Shown here in pieces: positions 1-8,104 of a stretch of 64,000 nt of DNA. Within the stretch, counting starts at the first letter, position 1. Each line of letters starts with the position of its first letter. Source of the stretch: Labilibacter sediminis. GTDB taxonomy: Bacteria > Bacteroidota > Bacteroidia > Bacteroidales > Marinilabiliaceae. The position numbers and the translations under genes were made by a program. Under the pieces are notes generated by a model. That model was not told where the DNA came from and did not search any database. It saw only the letters and a program-made list of their open reading frames with translations. The DNA lies in assembly GCF_005877885.1 (NCBI RefSeq), contig NZ_VCHY01000009.1, positions 62,001-126,000 of the forward strand, in the 5' to 3' direction.

Positions 1-422
1 ATATAAAACGACTGTAACCAATGTACTTCCGCTTGAAGAAATATCAATTCAATATGAATCCAGCCGATTAAGGTAAAAGCAATATAAATGCTGTATGTCC
101 ATGACCAGTGCATATCATTAAATATATTTATTTGTTCGGCTAATCTGGATTCCGGTTTATTAATTAATGCCACTATCAGTAATGATGGAATAATACCGAG
201 CACAGAAAACAAGATAATTCCAGGTATCAAAAAACTATCAAAAGGAATATTTTTAAATTCGGACAATGGAAGCCCTAATAGTTCCCCTGATGGAGAAATT
301 ATAAGAACTACACCACCTCCAATTGCACCCAATGCAAGGAATCCTATTATAAATATAAAGACATTCCGAATTCTCCTTTTTTTGCTAATATTATCTATAT
401 TTTCATCCATTTTCTCAAACAT
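1..422 (-). CDS. partial integral membrane protein of unknown function
   Basis: The reading frame opens with ATG at 420-422 and runs off the left edge without a stop, so only the first 140 codons are seen. The N-terminus is charged (MFEKMDENIDNISKKRRIR). It is followed by hydrophobic segments at about residues 20-42, 62-85 and 108-130, which suggests a multi-pass inner-membrane protein. No catalytic motif or named family is recognised. It is the last visible gene of a minus-strand run of small membrane proteins that begins near 4812, 48 bp after the amidohydrolase gene. The gene is read from the sequence directly; its role is unknown. Confidence 0.6.
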   Translation of the reverse strand, partial: MFEKMDENIDNISKKRRIRNVFIFIIGFLALGAIGGGVVLIISPSGELLGLPLSEFKNIPFDSFLIPGIILFSVLGIIPSLLIVALINKPESRLAEQINIFNDMHWSWTYSIYIAFTLIGWIHIELIFLQAEVHWLQSFY

Positions 423-470
423 TTAAATCGGTTGTAACAACTTTCTTTGCCGTACATTCGTACTTTATTT

Positions 471-1295
471 TTAGAGTTTCAATAATCTTCCCATGTTTAA
501 TCCTAGTATCTTATTTTTATCATCTTCTGACAACCATAGTTTTTTTATTCGGTTAATGCTTTTGCTAAGATTATCTTTTGATCCATATGGCGTATCTGTT
601 CCCATTAGAATTCTTTCTACTCCAACATAATCTATCGCTTTTTGCAACCTCCTATCGGAAATCAGTTGTAACGGTGAAATATCAAAATATAAATTCTCAT
701 CTTTATAAGATTTCTTTATAAATAACTCCAGACCAAATAAATGGGCAACTATCAGTTTAAGTTTTGGATGTTTTCTTTTGTATTCAATTAATTTGAGCAC
801 ATCATTGTCAGAGTATAAATGTATAAACAATGGTAAATCTTGTTTTTCTGTCCAAATAGCTACTTTTTTAAAGAAGTCTGAATCAATCAAAAAACTCTCC
901 CAGCATTGATGCATTTTTACTCCATGAAAAGCCCAATCATTATACTTTGTGTCCAAATAATCTGTTATATTCTCAATTCCAGTCGTTGCCCATATAAACT
1001 GTAGAATTCTATTGTTTGCTTTGTTTTTTAAATCATACACATATTCATTCCCTGCCGGAATATCTTTAACCTTCCCTGTCAGCTTCATTACCAGCTTTGT
1101 CAAATTGTTAGTTATTTTAACAACATTATAGTTGGGGAATTTTGAGGCAACATTTGGCAAAGAATATTCCGATTTACTATTCAGTTCTCCCGGTACCAGA
1201 ACAACTTTATCAACACCATTTTCATTAAGTGTTTTTAGAATACCTTCAGCGGTCAAGTATTTGCCGCAAGCATGAGCGTGACCATCAATTATCAT
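471..1295 (-). CDS. amidohydrolase-family (TIM-barrel) metal-dependent hydrolase
   Basis: This 274-residue protein starts with the metal-ligand motif DGHAHACG (residues 4-11) typical of the amidohydrolase_2 superfamily. It also carries GVKMHQCWE near residue 125, a histidine in FIHLYSDND near 157, AHLFG near 184 and the C-terminal aspartate motif MGTDTPYG near 231. Together these are a plausible set of metal and catalytic ligands. Members hydrolyse or decarboxylate small cyclic and carboxylated substrates; the substrate here is not predictable. It has no signal peptide and should be cytoplasmic. The ATG lies 6 bp after the upstream membrane-protein gene, so the two are almost surely co-transcribed. 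Confidence 0.85.
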   Translation of the reverse strand: MIIDGHAHACGKYLTAEGILKTLNENGVDKVVLVPGELNSKSEYSLPNVASKFPNYNVVKITNNLTKLVMKLTGKVKDIPAGNEYVYDLKNKANNRILQFIWATTGIENITDYLDTKYNDWAFHGVKMHQCWESFLIDSDFFKKVAIWTEKQDLPLFIHLYSDNDVLKLIEYKRKHPKLKLIVAHLFGLELFIKKSYKDENLYFDISPLQLISDRRLQKAIDYVGVERILMGTDTPYGSKDNLSKSINRIKKLWLSEDDKNKILGLNMGRLLKL

Positions 1296-1301
1296 AGCTG
1301 T

Positions 1302-2018
1302 TTACTTTACTTGTACCTCTCTCCTTAATCCAATAACCAAAAGCCATATACCCAATGCCACCTCTCCCAACATAGGCAATAAAAATATCGCTTCTACTGT
1401 TCTCATAAAATCTTTGTATTGAGGAAAAAGCAGGTTAGATGTTTTTGGGAAAATATATCCGATGAAGGCAATCATTAATATGATTCCAAAGACATTTGGG
1501 ATATGCTCAGATTTTAATGACAAACATCCAACAAAAAGAATATGAACTCCAAAAACAATCAGGCTTACAGCCCACATTGCATCAAAAGCATTCAGATAAA
1601 ACATTGTATTCTCGGCCATCCGGCCGGATGCTCCGGAAATTAATGGTTCTGCCTGATGAATAATTAGATGTACATAAATAAGATTTAGAATGGAAACAGC
1701 CAACATAGCTACATAGGCCAATCTAAACCATGCTGTAATTAATGAAAGGTTGCTTTTTACAGGCTTAAAAAACAGGTATAAACCCCAAGCGGCAAATAAA
1801 TCACAAATTAGTATAATTAGCCAGCTAAGCACTCCTATATTAAACTTTGTTTTTGCAGCCAAAATATTGTTTAACGTTTCAGACGCATCGCTTTTTACAA
1901 CTAAATTTTGAATTGTGACATCAGTAGCAATCACAGCTGCAATAGTCATAGCTATAATTGCAAAGCCTGATATTATTGCTGCCTGTTTTTGAGTTATTGT
2001 ATTAAATGCTTTTTTCAT
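1302..2018 (-). CDS. DUF4386-like integral membrane protein
   Basis: A 238-residue protein with about six hydrophobic segments. The N-terminal region (TQKQAAIISGFAIIAMTIAA), the LAAKTKFNIGVLSWLIILI block and the AWFRLAYV motif resemble the DUF4386 family, whose function is unknown. The family is common in Bacteroidota beside redox genes. The ATG at 2016-2018 lies 27 bp downstream of repeat copy B1, so the repeat forms its immediate 5' region. The amidohydrolase follows after 6 bp. Family assignment is from memory of the pattern, not from a search. Confidence 0.7.
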   Translation of the reverse strand: MKKAFNTITQKQAAIISGFAIIAMTIAAVIATDVTIQNLVVKSDASETLNNILAAKTKFNIGVLSWLIILICDLFAAWGLYLFFKPVKSNLSLITAWFRLAYVAMLAVSILNLIYVHLIIHQAEPLISGASGRMAENTMFYLNAFDAMWAVSLIVFGVHILFVGCLSLKSEHIPNVFGIILMIAFIGYIFPKTSNLLFPQYKDFMRTVEAIFLLPMLGEVALGIWLLVIGLRREVQVK

Positions 2019-2045
2019 CTGTATATATTTTATTTTTTAAGGCCA

Positions 2046-2120
2046 GATGGAACTCTCAAGAAATTTTAATCATTACCCTGTGTGTAATTTTTAAGATTAA
2101 AATTTACATGTTCGTTTCAT
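2046..2120 (-). repeat. repeat family B, copy B1 (short form, 75 bp)
   Basis: On the minus strand the element runs from ATGAAACGAACATG to GAGAGTTCCATC. It matches the first 75 bp of copies B2 and B3. It contains the perfect inverted repeat AAATTTTAATC / GATTAAAATTT around an inner TTAC / GTAA stem with loop CCCTGTGT. Both stems differ in sequence from B3 but remain paired. The upstream gene's TGA stop is formed by the first bases of the element. Confidence 0.75.
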
Positions 2121-2770
2121 ATTGTTTGGTTTTTAAACTCCTTAATACCCCATGGTATATAAGCTATACACATTAGGGCTGATCTAATTGAACTTATCAA
2201 CTCAATATCGGGATTGAGTAATAAAAAAAGACCGACAATGATTAATACACCTTGCCATTTTTGGATAACTTTTTCTTTCATTAAGCCCACGGTCTGTAAA
2301 ATTCCTCCAACAACCAGAGCAAATAGCATCCAGACAATAAAAAGGAATCCTTCTTTTGATACAATTACCTGTAAATATGGAGTAAAGTTTACAAACTGGT
2401 CTTCAGGGAGGGTGTCAAAAGCAGACATTGTCAGGCATAAGGCACCTTTATCAACTGCTAATATGAATGCACCGAACACTCCAATTACTCCTCCCCAGAA
2501 TCCATATTTCTTACCTTTTTCTTGCAATAAATTCATGCAGCCAATAAAATATATTATAATAACAGGAACAGCAAAGGTTACAATTAAGCGACCGATGTGA
2601 TACATTGGATTGTTGTGAAACCTCCCAACCAGTTGATCCACTGTATGAAGAGGTTCCATTGCCAGTAAATTTGGATGTGTGACAAAGCCAATAAAAAGCA
2701 TTAAAGGATACACGATAATTGATAATGCAAAGCCTTTTTGCTTAATCGTTTCGATTGTAATAGTACTCAT
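2117..2770 (-). CDS. multi-pass membrane protein of unknown function
   Basis: A 217-residue, strongly hydrophobic protein with about six to seven membrane segments: near residues 15-33, 58-80, 90-110, 130-155, 165-185 and 190-210. A conserved-looking motif HNNPMYHIGRL sits before the second segment. Its organisation resembles the neighbouring DUF4386-like protein, and the two may be distant paralogues, but no family is assigned. Its TGA stop is made by the first bases of repeat B1. It lies between the dehydrogenase gene (147 bp upstream) and the DUF4386-like gene. Confidence 0.6.
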   Translation of the reverse strand: MSTITIETIKQKGFALSIIVYPLMLFIGFVTHPNLLAMEPLHTVDQLVGRFHNNPMYHIGRLIVTFAVPVIIIYFIGCMNLLQEKGKKYGFWGGVIGVFGAFILAVDKGALCLTMSAFDTLPEDQFVNFTPYLQVIVSKEGFLFIVWMLFALVVGGILQTVGLMKEKVIQKWQGVLIIVGLFLLLNPDIELISSIRSALMCIAYIPWGIKEFKNQTI

Positions 2771-2916
2771 AATATGGACATTAAATGTTTAACAATTTTA
2801 TTATAGCACTTGTATTATTACTGTTTTGATTGACTTGTAGAAACCATGCAAATTGCTCTGAGCCCATTATATACTTTTGCGATTTATTGTGCGTTCGTTA
2901 TTCTGATAATCAAAGG

Positions 2917-3852
2917 TTATACAATTATCACAACGTTTCCCTTTTTGTGTCCACTATCGACATATCGATGTGCTTCAACCATTTCTGCTAATGGATATTG
3001 TCTATCAATTACTGTTCGCAATTTTCCAGCTTCGCAAAGTTCTTTAAGACAAATTAGGTCTTCTTGCTTCAGCTTTAATCCTTCTGATGATTTAAGTGCA
3101 TCCAGGTAAATGCCGTGTTTTTTCAAAGACTTCTTACGTTCAGAACGGATTATCTTACTTACTGAATCAAAAATCACATCATAGACATCACCACTATTAT
3201 TGAAGTTTTCCTGAGTGTAATCAATAACGTTATCTGCACCTAAAGACTTTACCATATCCATATTCCCTGCACTGCAAACGCCGGTTACATGAGCTCCAAG
3301 GTTTTTAGCTAATTGAACTGAATAAGTTCCCATGCTTCCGGATGCTCCATAGATAAGAACCTTTTGACCTTTTTGAATATCAGCTTTTCTGAGAATGACC
3401 AGAGCTGTTAATGCTCCATTTGAAAGAGGTGCAGATTCTTCATAAGTCAAATTGTTTGGTTTTATTGCAATAAGATCATCTTCGGCAATACATTTATATT
3501 CCGCATAAGCACCGAATTTAAAACCATTGAAAGCAGATGCAAATACTTTATCACCAACCTTAAATTTTCTTACACTGCTACCAATTTCAACAATTTCTCC
3601 CGACAGGTCCATACCTAAAACCTTATTTCTAGGCCCTTTTATTCCCAGCATTATTCTCATCATTGGCTTAAAGAAGAAATCTTTAATTGGTCCTAAACCG
3701 GGTTTTAAACTTCTGATTTTCGTATCGCCAATATGAGCAGTTGTTGCATGTATCTTAATAAGCACTTCATTTCTTCCCGGAAAAGGCTTTTCCACTTCCT
3801 GCAGTTGAAGAACTTCCGGAGCACCATATTTTGTGCAAATTATTGCTTTCAT
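2917..3852 (-). CDS. zinc-independent medium-chain dehydrogenase/reductase (quinone oxidoreductase-like)
   Basis: This 311-residue protein has the MDR fold. The N-terminal catalytic GroES-like part contains VLGMDLSGEIVEIG and KVGDKVFA. The Rossmann part has the nucleotide-binding motif IYGASGSMGTYSVQLAK near residue 165 and GADNVIDY downstream. The cysteine cluster of zinc-containing alcohol dehydrogenases is absent, which places it with the NADPH quinone oxidoreductase-like group acting on enones, quinones or reactive carbonyls. It is cytoplasmic. A second, more distant MDR lies at 5890-6912. The precise substrate is unknown. Confidence 0.85.
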   Translation of the reverse strand: MKAIICTKYGAPEVLQLQEVEKPFPGRNEVLIKIHATTAHIGDTKIRSLKPGLGPIKDFFFKPMMRIMLGIKGPRNKVLGMDLSGEIVEIGSSVRKFKVGDKVFASAFNGFKFGAYAEYKCIAEDDLIAIKPNNLTYEESAPLSNGALTALVILRKADIQKGQKVLIYGASGSMGTYSVQLAKNLGAHVTGVCSAGNMDMVKSLGADNVIDYTQENFNNSGDVYDVIFDSVSKIIRSERKKSLKKHGIYLDALKSSEGLKLKQEDLICLKELCEAGKLRTVIDRQYPLAEMVEAHRYVDSGHKKGNVVIIV

Positions 3853-3908
3853 TTTATTGGGTATTTGGTCAGTGTTATTATGTTGTGTTTTAGTAAGTAC
3901 GATCGAAT

Positions 3909-4355
3909 TTATAAACTACTCATTTGGAACACTGAATGACTTATAGCAGCCAGCCCCCAATACAGAAAAAAACCCCAGGCATATGTATAATACGCAAGCC
4001 AACCCAAGGATGGATAAGTATATTCCTTTTCCATAACCCAAAAAACAATGCTAAAATAAATTGAGAGAATTCCCAGGGCTAACCAAATCATATATCCCCA
4101 TAACTGTCCTGTAAATACTCCAACATAACTTGAAATCAGAAGCGGCAAAATGACTATTAAATCAGCCCAGGCAAATCCCAGAATTGCTTTTAAATGAGTC
4201 TTATCACGCCACTCTTCTCCTTTTGCAATTATAATATCTTTTGTTTTCCGTCCGTTAGGTTCTAGTACCATTAACAGTTGAACAACCATTAAAGGTAAAA
4301 AAGTTATGGTTCCGAAAATGGCAATTATCCAGGTGAAAATAGTTGTATCTACCAT
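3909..4355 (-). CDS. four-pass membrane protein of unknown function
   Basis: A 148-residue protein with four hydrophobic helices: about residues 8-30, 58-80, 84-106 and 118-140. A polar stretch between the first two carries the motif KGEEWRDKTHLKAILGFAWAD. No signal peptide cleavage or catalytic motif is seen. It starts 4 bp after the stop of the upstream membrane-protein gene, which indicates translational coupling. Function unknown. Confidence 0.6.
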   Translation of the reverse strand: MVDTTIFTWIIAIFGTITFLPLMVVQLLMVLEPNGRKTKDIIIAKGEEWRDKTHLKAILGFAWADLIVILPLLISSYVGVFTGQLWGYMIWLALGILSIYFSIVFWVMEKEYTYPSLGWLAYYTYAWGFFLYWGLAAISHSVFQMSSL

Positions 4356-4359
4356 GATA

Positions 4360-4812
4360 TTAAGTTACATAGTTAGTTCGATTTGTCCATAATCCAAATA
4401 TTCCAATCAGTGAAGGAACTGCCCATAAAAGAGTAACTACTAATACAATATCAATATTTGTACTTCCTCTGAAAATATAGAATAAAGGAAAGTATACACA
4501 AATAGCGAACGTCATCATTGCTGCAATAAAACCAATAAATTTCTCTCGTAATAATCCGATAAATGCAATAATTGTAAGAGGAAGAGCCCATAATATATCA
4601 GCAACAGCAACTCCTCTTTCAACGTCTGCCATTGCACGCTCTGTTACATTGCCTGTGAAACTGTTATCCTGAACTCCAATTTCAATAGCCCTTTCCCAGT
4701 CTACCAGAGAAATAATTTGCATTATCCAGGCAAAGCAGATTAGGATTAATGCTAAAAAAGCAATCCAAACTCCTAATGAGTATCGATTAATTTTCTTCTT
4801 TAAAATTTCCAT
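4360..4812 (-). CDS. four-pass membrane protein of unknown function
   Basis: About 150 residues with four hydrophobic segments (near residues 13-35, 75-92, 98-115 and 120-140). The ATG at 4810-4812 is preferred. An in-frame GTG nine bases upstream would add three residues. It is the first gene of the minus-strand membrane-protein run and is followed after 4 bp by a second small membrane protein, so the pair may work as a complex. Function unknown. Confidence 0.6.
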   Translation of the reverse strand: MEILKKKINRYSLGVWIAFLALILICFAWIMQIISLVDWERAIEIGVQDNSFTGNVTERAMADVERGVAVADILWALPLTIIAFIGLLREKFIGFIAAMMTFAICVYFPLFYIFRGSTNIDIVLVVTLLWAVPSLIGIFGLWTNRTNYVT

Positions 4813-5720
4813 ATTGTCCACTTAAATATTGTCTGTTTAAAAACTTCCTAATTTCTCGGTCTGATCATCTTACACACAACAGTTTTGTAAATTTAATCAT
4901 TTGGCATAACGGATTGAGTTCCTATTCTCCGTTAACAAACTTTGATGCGTTGCAAAATGCTCTAACAGCCACTCCTTCCAAAACATTTTACGTTTACATA
5001 AGTTTAACATTATAAGCACGATAACTAAAGATACTCAAAATATTTTAGAAGATGAAAGTCGCTTACTGGCAAGCTGACGAAGCCAATAAGTAAACTTCAA
5101 GCTCGTCAAGGACAACTTTTGGAGTGAAGGAAACAGGACTACAAAACCTATATTGAAGAAAAGGAATAGTAACAGCTATTCATACTAAAGTTATTTGTCA
5201 GTTATTATTTAATGGTAGCAATTGAATAATAAAAAAAACCTCCCACTGAATGAGAGGTCTTTTATTAATACATTTACCAATCACGGCTACATATTTAAAA
5301 TTCCAAAGCGTTTTCGTAGTCATGAAAGAGATAATTGATGATGCTTTTTCAACTAATACCGGCGCAGTTTGAAATTAAAATGGTATAATTTTCCGGAACT
5401 TTAGTATTATTCCGCTTCCAATTACTGAGAAACCAGCACCAATGATCTTTTTAACCCGGATTCCTAAGACTTTTTGAAAAGTAAAACCGAGTAGCTAACT
5501 ATTTCAAGTATTTTAGTTCTATCTCGATAAAAATGTGTGTTGGCCGGTTCAATTGGCCCGGGCCGGTAATAGCGCGACGCAGTTGAATGCGGGTGAATAA
5601 GGGATTTGTGACGGCAATAGATTCAACAAGGAGGTGGGCTGAAGGATGAATTGAACTTGATTTTTTTGTTTCTTTTTGATCAAGCAAAAAGAAAGCCTGT
5701 TTGACAAAACAATATTAGTT
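4813..5720. other. gene-poor interval with orphan terminator and possible gene debris
   Basis: No convincing gene is seen over about 900 bp. It holds a strong minus-strand terminator (5235-5264) that no intact gene feeds. On the minus strand at about 5382-5496 there is an open stretch reading LGFTFQKVLGIRVKKIIGAG and then more hydrophobic residues up to a TAA, which looks like the 3' end of a lost membrane-protein gene. A GC-richer block at 5499-5687 could encode 62 residues from a TTG but lacks a proper start. Repeat copy A1 follows at 5721. Confidence 0.45.
5235..5264 (-). terminator. orphan Rho-independent terminator
   Basis: On the minus strand GACCTC...GAGGT forms a short stem followed by eight T residues. 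The other strand also ends in TCTTTTATT, so it may act both ways. It lies more than 600 bp from the nearest upstream stop codon on this strand. Confidence 0.6.
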
Positions 5721-5890
5721 AGATGGAATTATGTATTAGAACTTTGTGACGAGCATTGAAAGAGCAATAAAACAAGGTATTTCGGAAGCGAGGCATAGCA
5801 TCGTTCTGGTGAGCTGACGTAATGCAACGAAGTGTCTTGTTTTGAAGCAGTTTCAATGCGTAGTAGATTTTCTAATGCATAACGCGGGTT
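5721..5890 (-). repeat. repeat family A, copy A1 (170-bp palindromic element)
   Basis: Read on the minus strand it starts AACCCGCGTTATGCATTAG and follows copies A2-A4 over exactly 170 bp, including the central GATGCTATGCCTCG. The distal terminal repeat is degraded (AGATGGAATTATGTATTAG on the plus strand). Its proximal end falls on the last base of the TAA stop of the dehydrogenase gene at 5890-6912. No transposase is present. Confidence 0.8.
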
Positions 5891-6912
5891 TAATTAATGG
5901 ATTCTCCACCAACCTCTAGTACTAATTTGCCATGCGTTTTGCCAGTTTGCATCTTTTTATGGGCATCGGCAACATTTTCAAAATCAAAAACTTCAATTGC
6001 AGGATCTTTTATGGAGCCTTCAGCCAAAAGATTAACTACCTGTGTTATATCCTTACTAAAATTTTCAAGTTTTGGGAAGTCATAAATCTTAGTTACCCCA
6101 CTCTGTGCAGCTTCTTCCATCTGCTTGGGAACATCACCGTCCATGTTGGGATCCATAGTAGGAATGTTAACAAGTTTTCCACCGGTGGTTATCATATCAA
6201 GCACATTAGGAAGACTTTTAGCTCCTACTAAATCTAAAACAAGATCCACACCTTTAGGTGCCCACTTCTTAAGTTCAGATGAAATATCCTGATTTTGATA
6301 GTCAATCACTAATTCTGCTCCTAAAGATCGAACGTAATCTATGTTATACTTTCCAGTTGTTGTGGCAACCTCTGCACCTATCCACTTGGCATATTGGATG
6401 GCAAAACTCCCTAAGCCTCCGGATCCTCCATTTATAAATACTTTATGACCTTTTTGTAAACTTCCTCTATTGGTGTAAAACATGTTTTGCCAGCTTGTAT
6501 TTCCTGCTGTCGGAAGAACCGCTGCCGATTTTAAACTTACATTATCGGGTACTTTTACAGTCATATTTTGGTCTACAGCAACATACTCTGCGTATGATCC
6601 TGTACTTCCTTTATAAATGTTGGTAAAGCCAAATACCTTGTCGCCCGGAGCAAAGTCAGTTACTCCTTCTCCAACTTCTACTACAATCCCGGAGAAATCA
6701 TTACCTAAAATTCCTGGAAAAGGAATATTTACATGCTGTGCTAAGAAGCCCTCTCTATATTTCCAATCGGCAGGATTTAACCCTGCATAAGCTACACGTA
6801 TTAATAATTCACCAGATTTAACTTCCGGGAAAGGTACTTCCATTAATTCAAATTGATCTTCGTTTCCATAGGCCTTAATGGCCATAGCCTTCATTGTTCT
6901 ATTCTTATTCAT
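5890..6912 (-). CDS. NADP-dependent zinc-less medium-chain oxidoreductase
   Basis: A 340-residue MDR enzyme. It has a catalytic domain with LGNDFSGIVVEVGEGV and PGDKVFGF, then a Rossmann motif FINGGSGGLGSFAIQYAK at about residues 157-174 and GAELVIDY near 202. Zinc-ligand cysteines are missing, as in the NADP-dependent quinone or enone reductases. It is transcribed in the same direction as, and directly after, the TetR-type gene. A perfect palindrome (6993-7010) in the 98-bp gap suggests control by that regulator. The stop codon abuts repeat copy A1. Substrate unknown. Confidence 0.85.
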   Translation of the reverse strand: MNKNRTMKAMAIKAYGNEDQFELMEVPFPEVKSGELLIRVAYAGLNPADWKYREGFLAQHVNIPFPGILGNDFSGIVVEVGEGVTDFAPGDKVFGFTNIYKGSTGSYAEYVAVDQNMTVKVPDNVSLKSAAVLPTAGNTSWQNMFYTNRGSLQKGHKVFINGGSGGLGSFAIQYAKWIGAEVATTTGKYNIDYVRSLGAELVIDYQNQDISSELKKWAPKGVDLVLDLVGAKSLPNVLDMITTGGKLVNIPTMDPNMDGDVPKQMEEAAQSGVTKIYDFPKLENFSKDITQVVNLLAEGSIKDPAIEVFDFENVADAHKKMQTGKTHGKLVLEVGGESIN

Positions 6913-6992
6913 ATTTACCTCTATATTTTTTGAGTTTATTACTCCATTTAATTCGAGGCAAAATTGATTGAAATATATAGATCAGTCAATAT

Positions 6993-7010
6993 ACAGTTTA
7001 TTCAAACTGT
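6993..7010. promoter_or_regulatory. candidate TetR-family operator palindrome
   Basis: ACAGTTTATTCAAACTGT is a perfect inverted repeat with 7-bp arms and a 4-nt centre. It lies just after the regulator's stop codon and about 80 bp upstream of the oxidoreductase start. A weaker inverted pair, ATTGA...TCAAT, lies beside it at about 6966-6990. No T-run follows, so an operator is more likely than a terminator. Binding is inferred. Confidence 0.45.
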
Positions 7011-7478
7011 TTATAATTCTTCCAGAAGTGTAGTGCGCATGCGGGAGAACTCGTTAATGAATTCTTCTCTGGAAATCAATTTTAGTTTCAGTTGACCCGA
7101 TAAGGACATTATTAGATGATGAAGCAGACGATTTTTAGCAGGAGCCGACTGCATGGTTTTATATAATAACCGTTGTCCCTTATCAGATTCAACAAGCTTC
7201 ATAAAGTAAACTTCCCATTCCCAGTCCTCCGAATCGAAACTACAATTTGAATGGTTGTCGGAGGTATATTTATCGCAAACTGTTTGATATACATATTCGT
7301 ATAAATCGCCTAATGTGCTAAAATAACTATAAAAGGTAATCCGCGGAATACCAGCGCTTTTACAAATATTCACAACCTTTGCTTCTTCATATATTCTTTC
7401 AGAAAATTCTTTTTTTGCTGCAGTTAGAATTCTTATTTTCTTGTGCTTGTTTAGTCGTTCAAAAGTTTCTGAAGCCAT
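7011..7478 (-). CDS. TetR/AcrR-type transcriptional regulator (short)
   Basis: A 155-residue protein whose N-terminal ~65 residues are a typical TetR helix-turn-helix region: KIRILTAAKKEFSERIYEEA, then VNICKSAGIPRITFYSYFST, then LYEYVYQ. The C-terminal ligand domain is short compared with the usual 190-200 residues and ends LLEEL. It may be naturally compact or slightly truncated. It probably represses the adjacent oxidoreductase. A -7 element TACCTTTG (minus strand, 7584-7591) gives it its own promoter with a leader of roughly 100 nt. Confidence 0.8.
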   Translation of the reverse strand: MASETFERLNKHKKIRILTAAKKEFSERIYEEAKVVNICKSAGIPRITFYSYFSTLGDLYEYVYQTVCDKYTSDNHSNCSFDSEDWEWEVYFMKLVESDKGQRLLYKTMQSAPAKNRLLHHLIMSLSGQLKLKLISREEFINEFSRMRTTLLEEL

Positions 7479-7583
7479 TTGTTATCCTCCTCTTCCTGTA
7501 AATTATCCAAGTCTAGATTCATTCTACGCTACAAAAAAGCGTTAATTTAATATCATTGCTTTCCCATAGTCATTGAGAGTGCG

Positions 7584-7591
7584 CAAAGGTA
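7584..7591 (-). promoter_or_regulatory. Bacteroidota-type promoter -7 element for the TetR-type gene
   Basis: The minus strand reads TACCTTTG, a match to TAnnTTTG, between the SRPBCC stop (7620) and the regulator start (7478). No clear TTTG -33 element is seen. Confidence 0.5.
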
Positions 7592-7619
7592 GTACTTTTT
7601 GATCTTTCTCTCCGTTGAA

Positions 7620-8072
7620 TTACTTTCCAAGAACTTTATATAAATCCGAGAAAAATGTCTTAAACATTGGGCTTAAGTCGGGTAATTTCTTAATAAACCA
7701 TGGAACTAATAATCCTGTAAAACTTTCTTTTATCACCACTTCGGTAGTACCGTAACCTCTTTTAATAAATTCATACGAACGTATCCCCTGCAAGCTCCAC
7801 TTAAAACCATTTTTCCATAACATTTTCTCTTGGGGGAGCAATTCGGCTACTTTCACACGAAATTGTTTATCCCCTGCTTGTGGAACCTGAAAACAAATCT
7901 TCTCTCCTTGTACAAACTCTCCTTTTATATCACTAATCTCCGAATTCCAGCGGGCAAATTCATCTGCTTTCATAAAATGATTCCACAATACTTCAGGTAG
8001 GACTCTAAACTTTGCCTTCCCAATGTATTCTATCTTAAACAAAGATCTTCTCTTCGTTACTTTTACTTTCAT
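7620..8072 (-). CDS. SRPBCC (START-like) domain protein
   Basis: A 150-residue protein with the pattern of the polyketide cyclase/SRPBCC lipid-binding fold. It shows VLPEVLWNHFMKADEFARWN near residues 23-42, KVAELLPQEKMLWKNG near 75, and a C-terminal amphipathic helix ending FFSDLYKVLGK. These small proteins bind hydrophobic ligands or act as cyclases or hydratases; the ligand here is unknown. It lies 32 bp downstream of the first dehalogenase-like gene and likely belongs to the same transcript. Confidence 0.75.
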   Translation of the reverse strand: MKVKVTKRRSLFKIEYIGKAKFRVLPEVLWNHFMKADEFARWNSEISDIKGEFVQGEKICFQVPQAGDKQFRVKVAELLPQEKMLWKNGFKWSLQGIRSYEFIKRGYGTTEVVIKESFTGLLVPWFIKKLPDLSPMFKTFFSDLYKVLGK

Positions 8073-8104
8073 TAGCTCAGCTATTAATTATTTAACCATT
8101 AAAC

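Noticed and set aside
88-426. Plus-strand open frame of 112 codons at the left edge
   Set aside because: It is antisense to a minus-strand frame with a good start and clear membrane segments; the plus-strand product is low-complexity and has no family features.
5499-5687. Minus-strand 62-codon frame as a gene
   Set aside because: It has only a TTG start, no recognisable domain and lies in a decayed interval.
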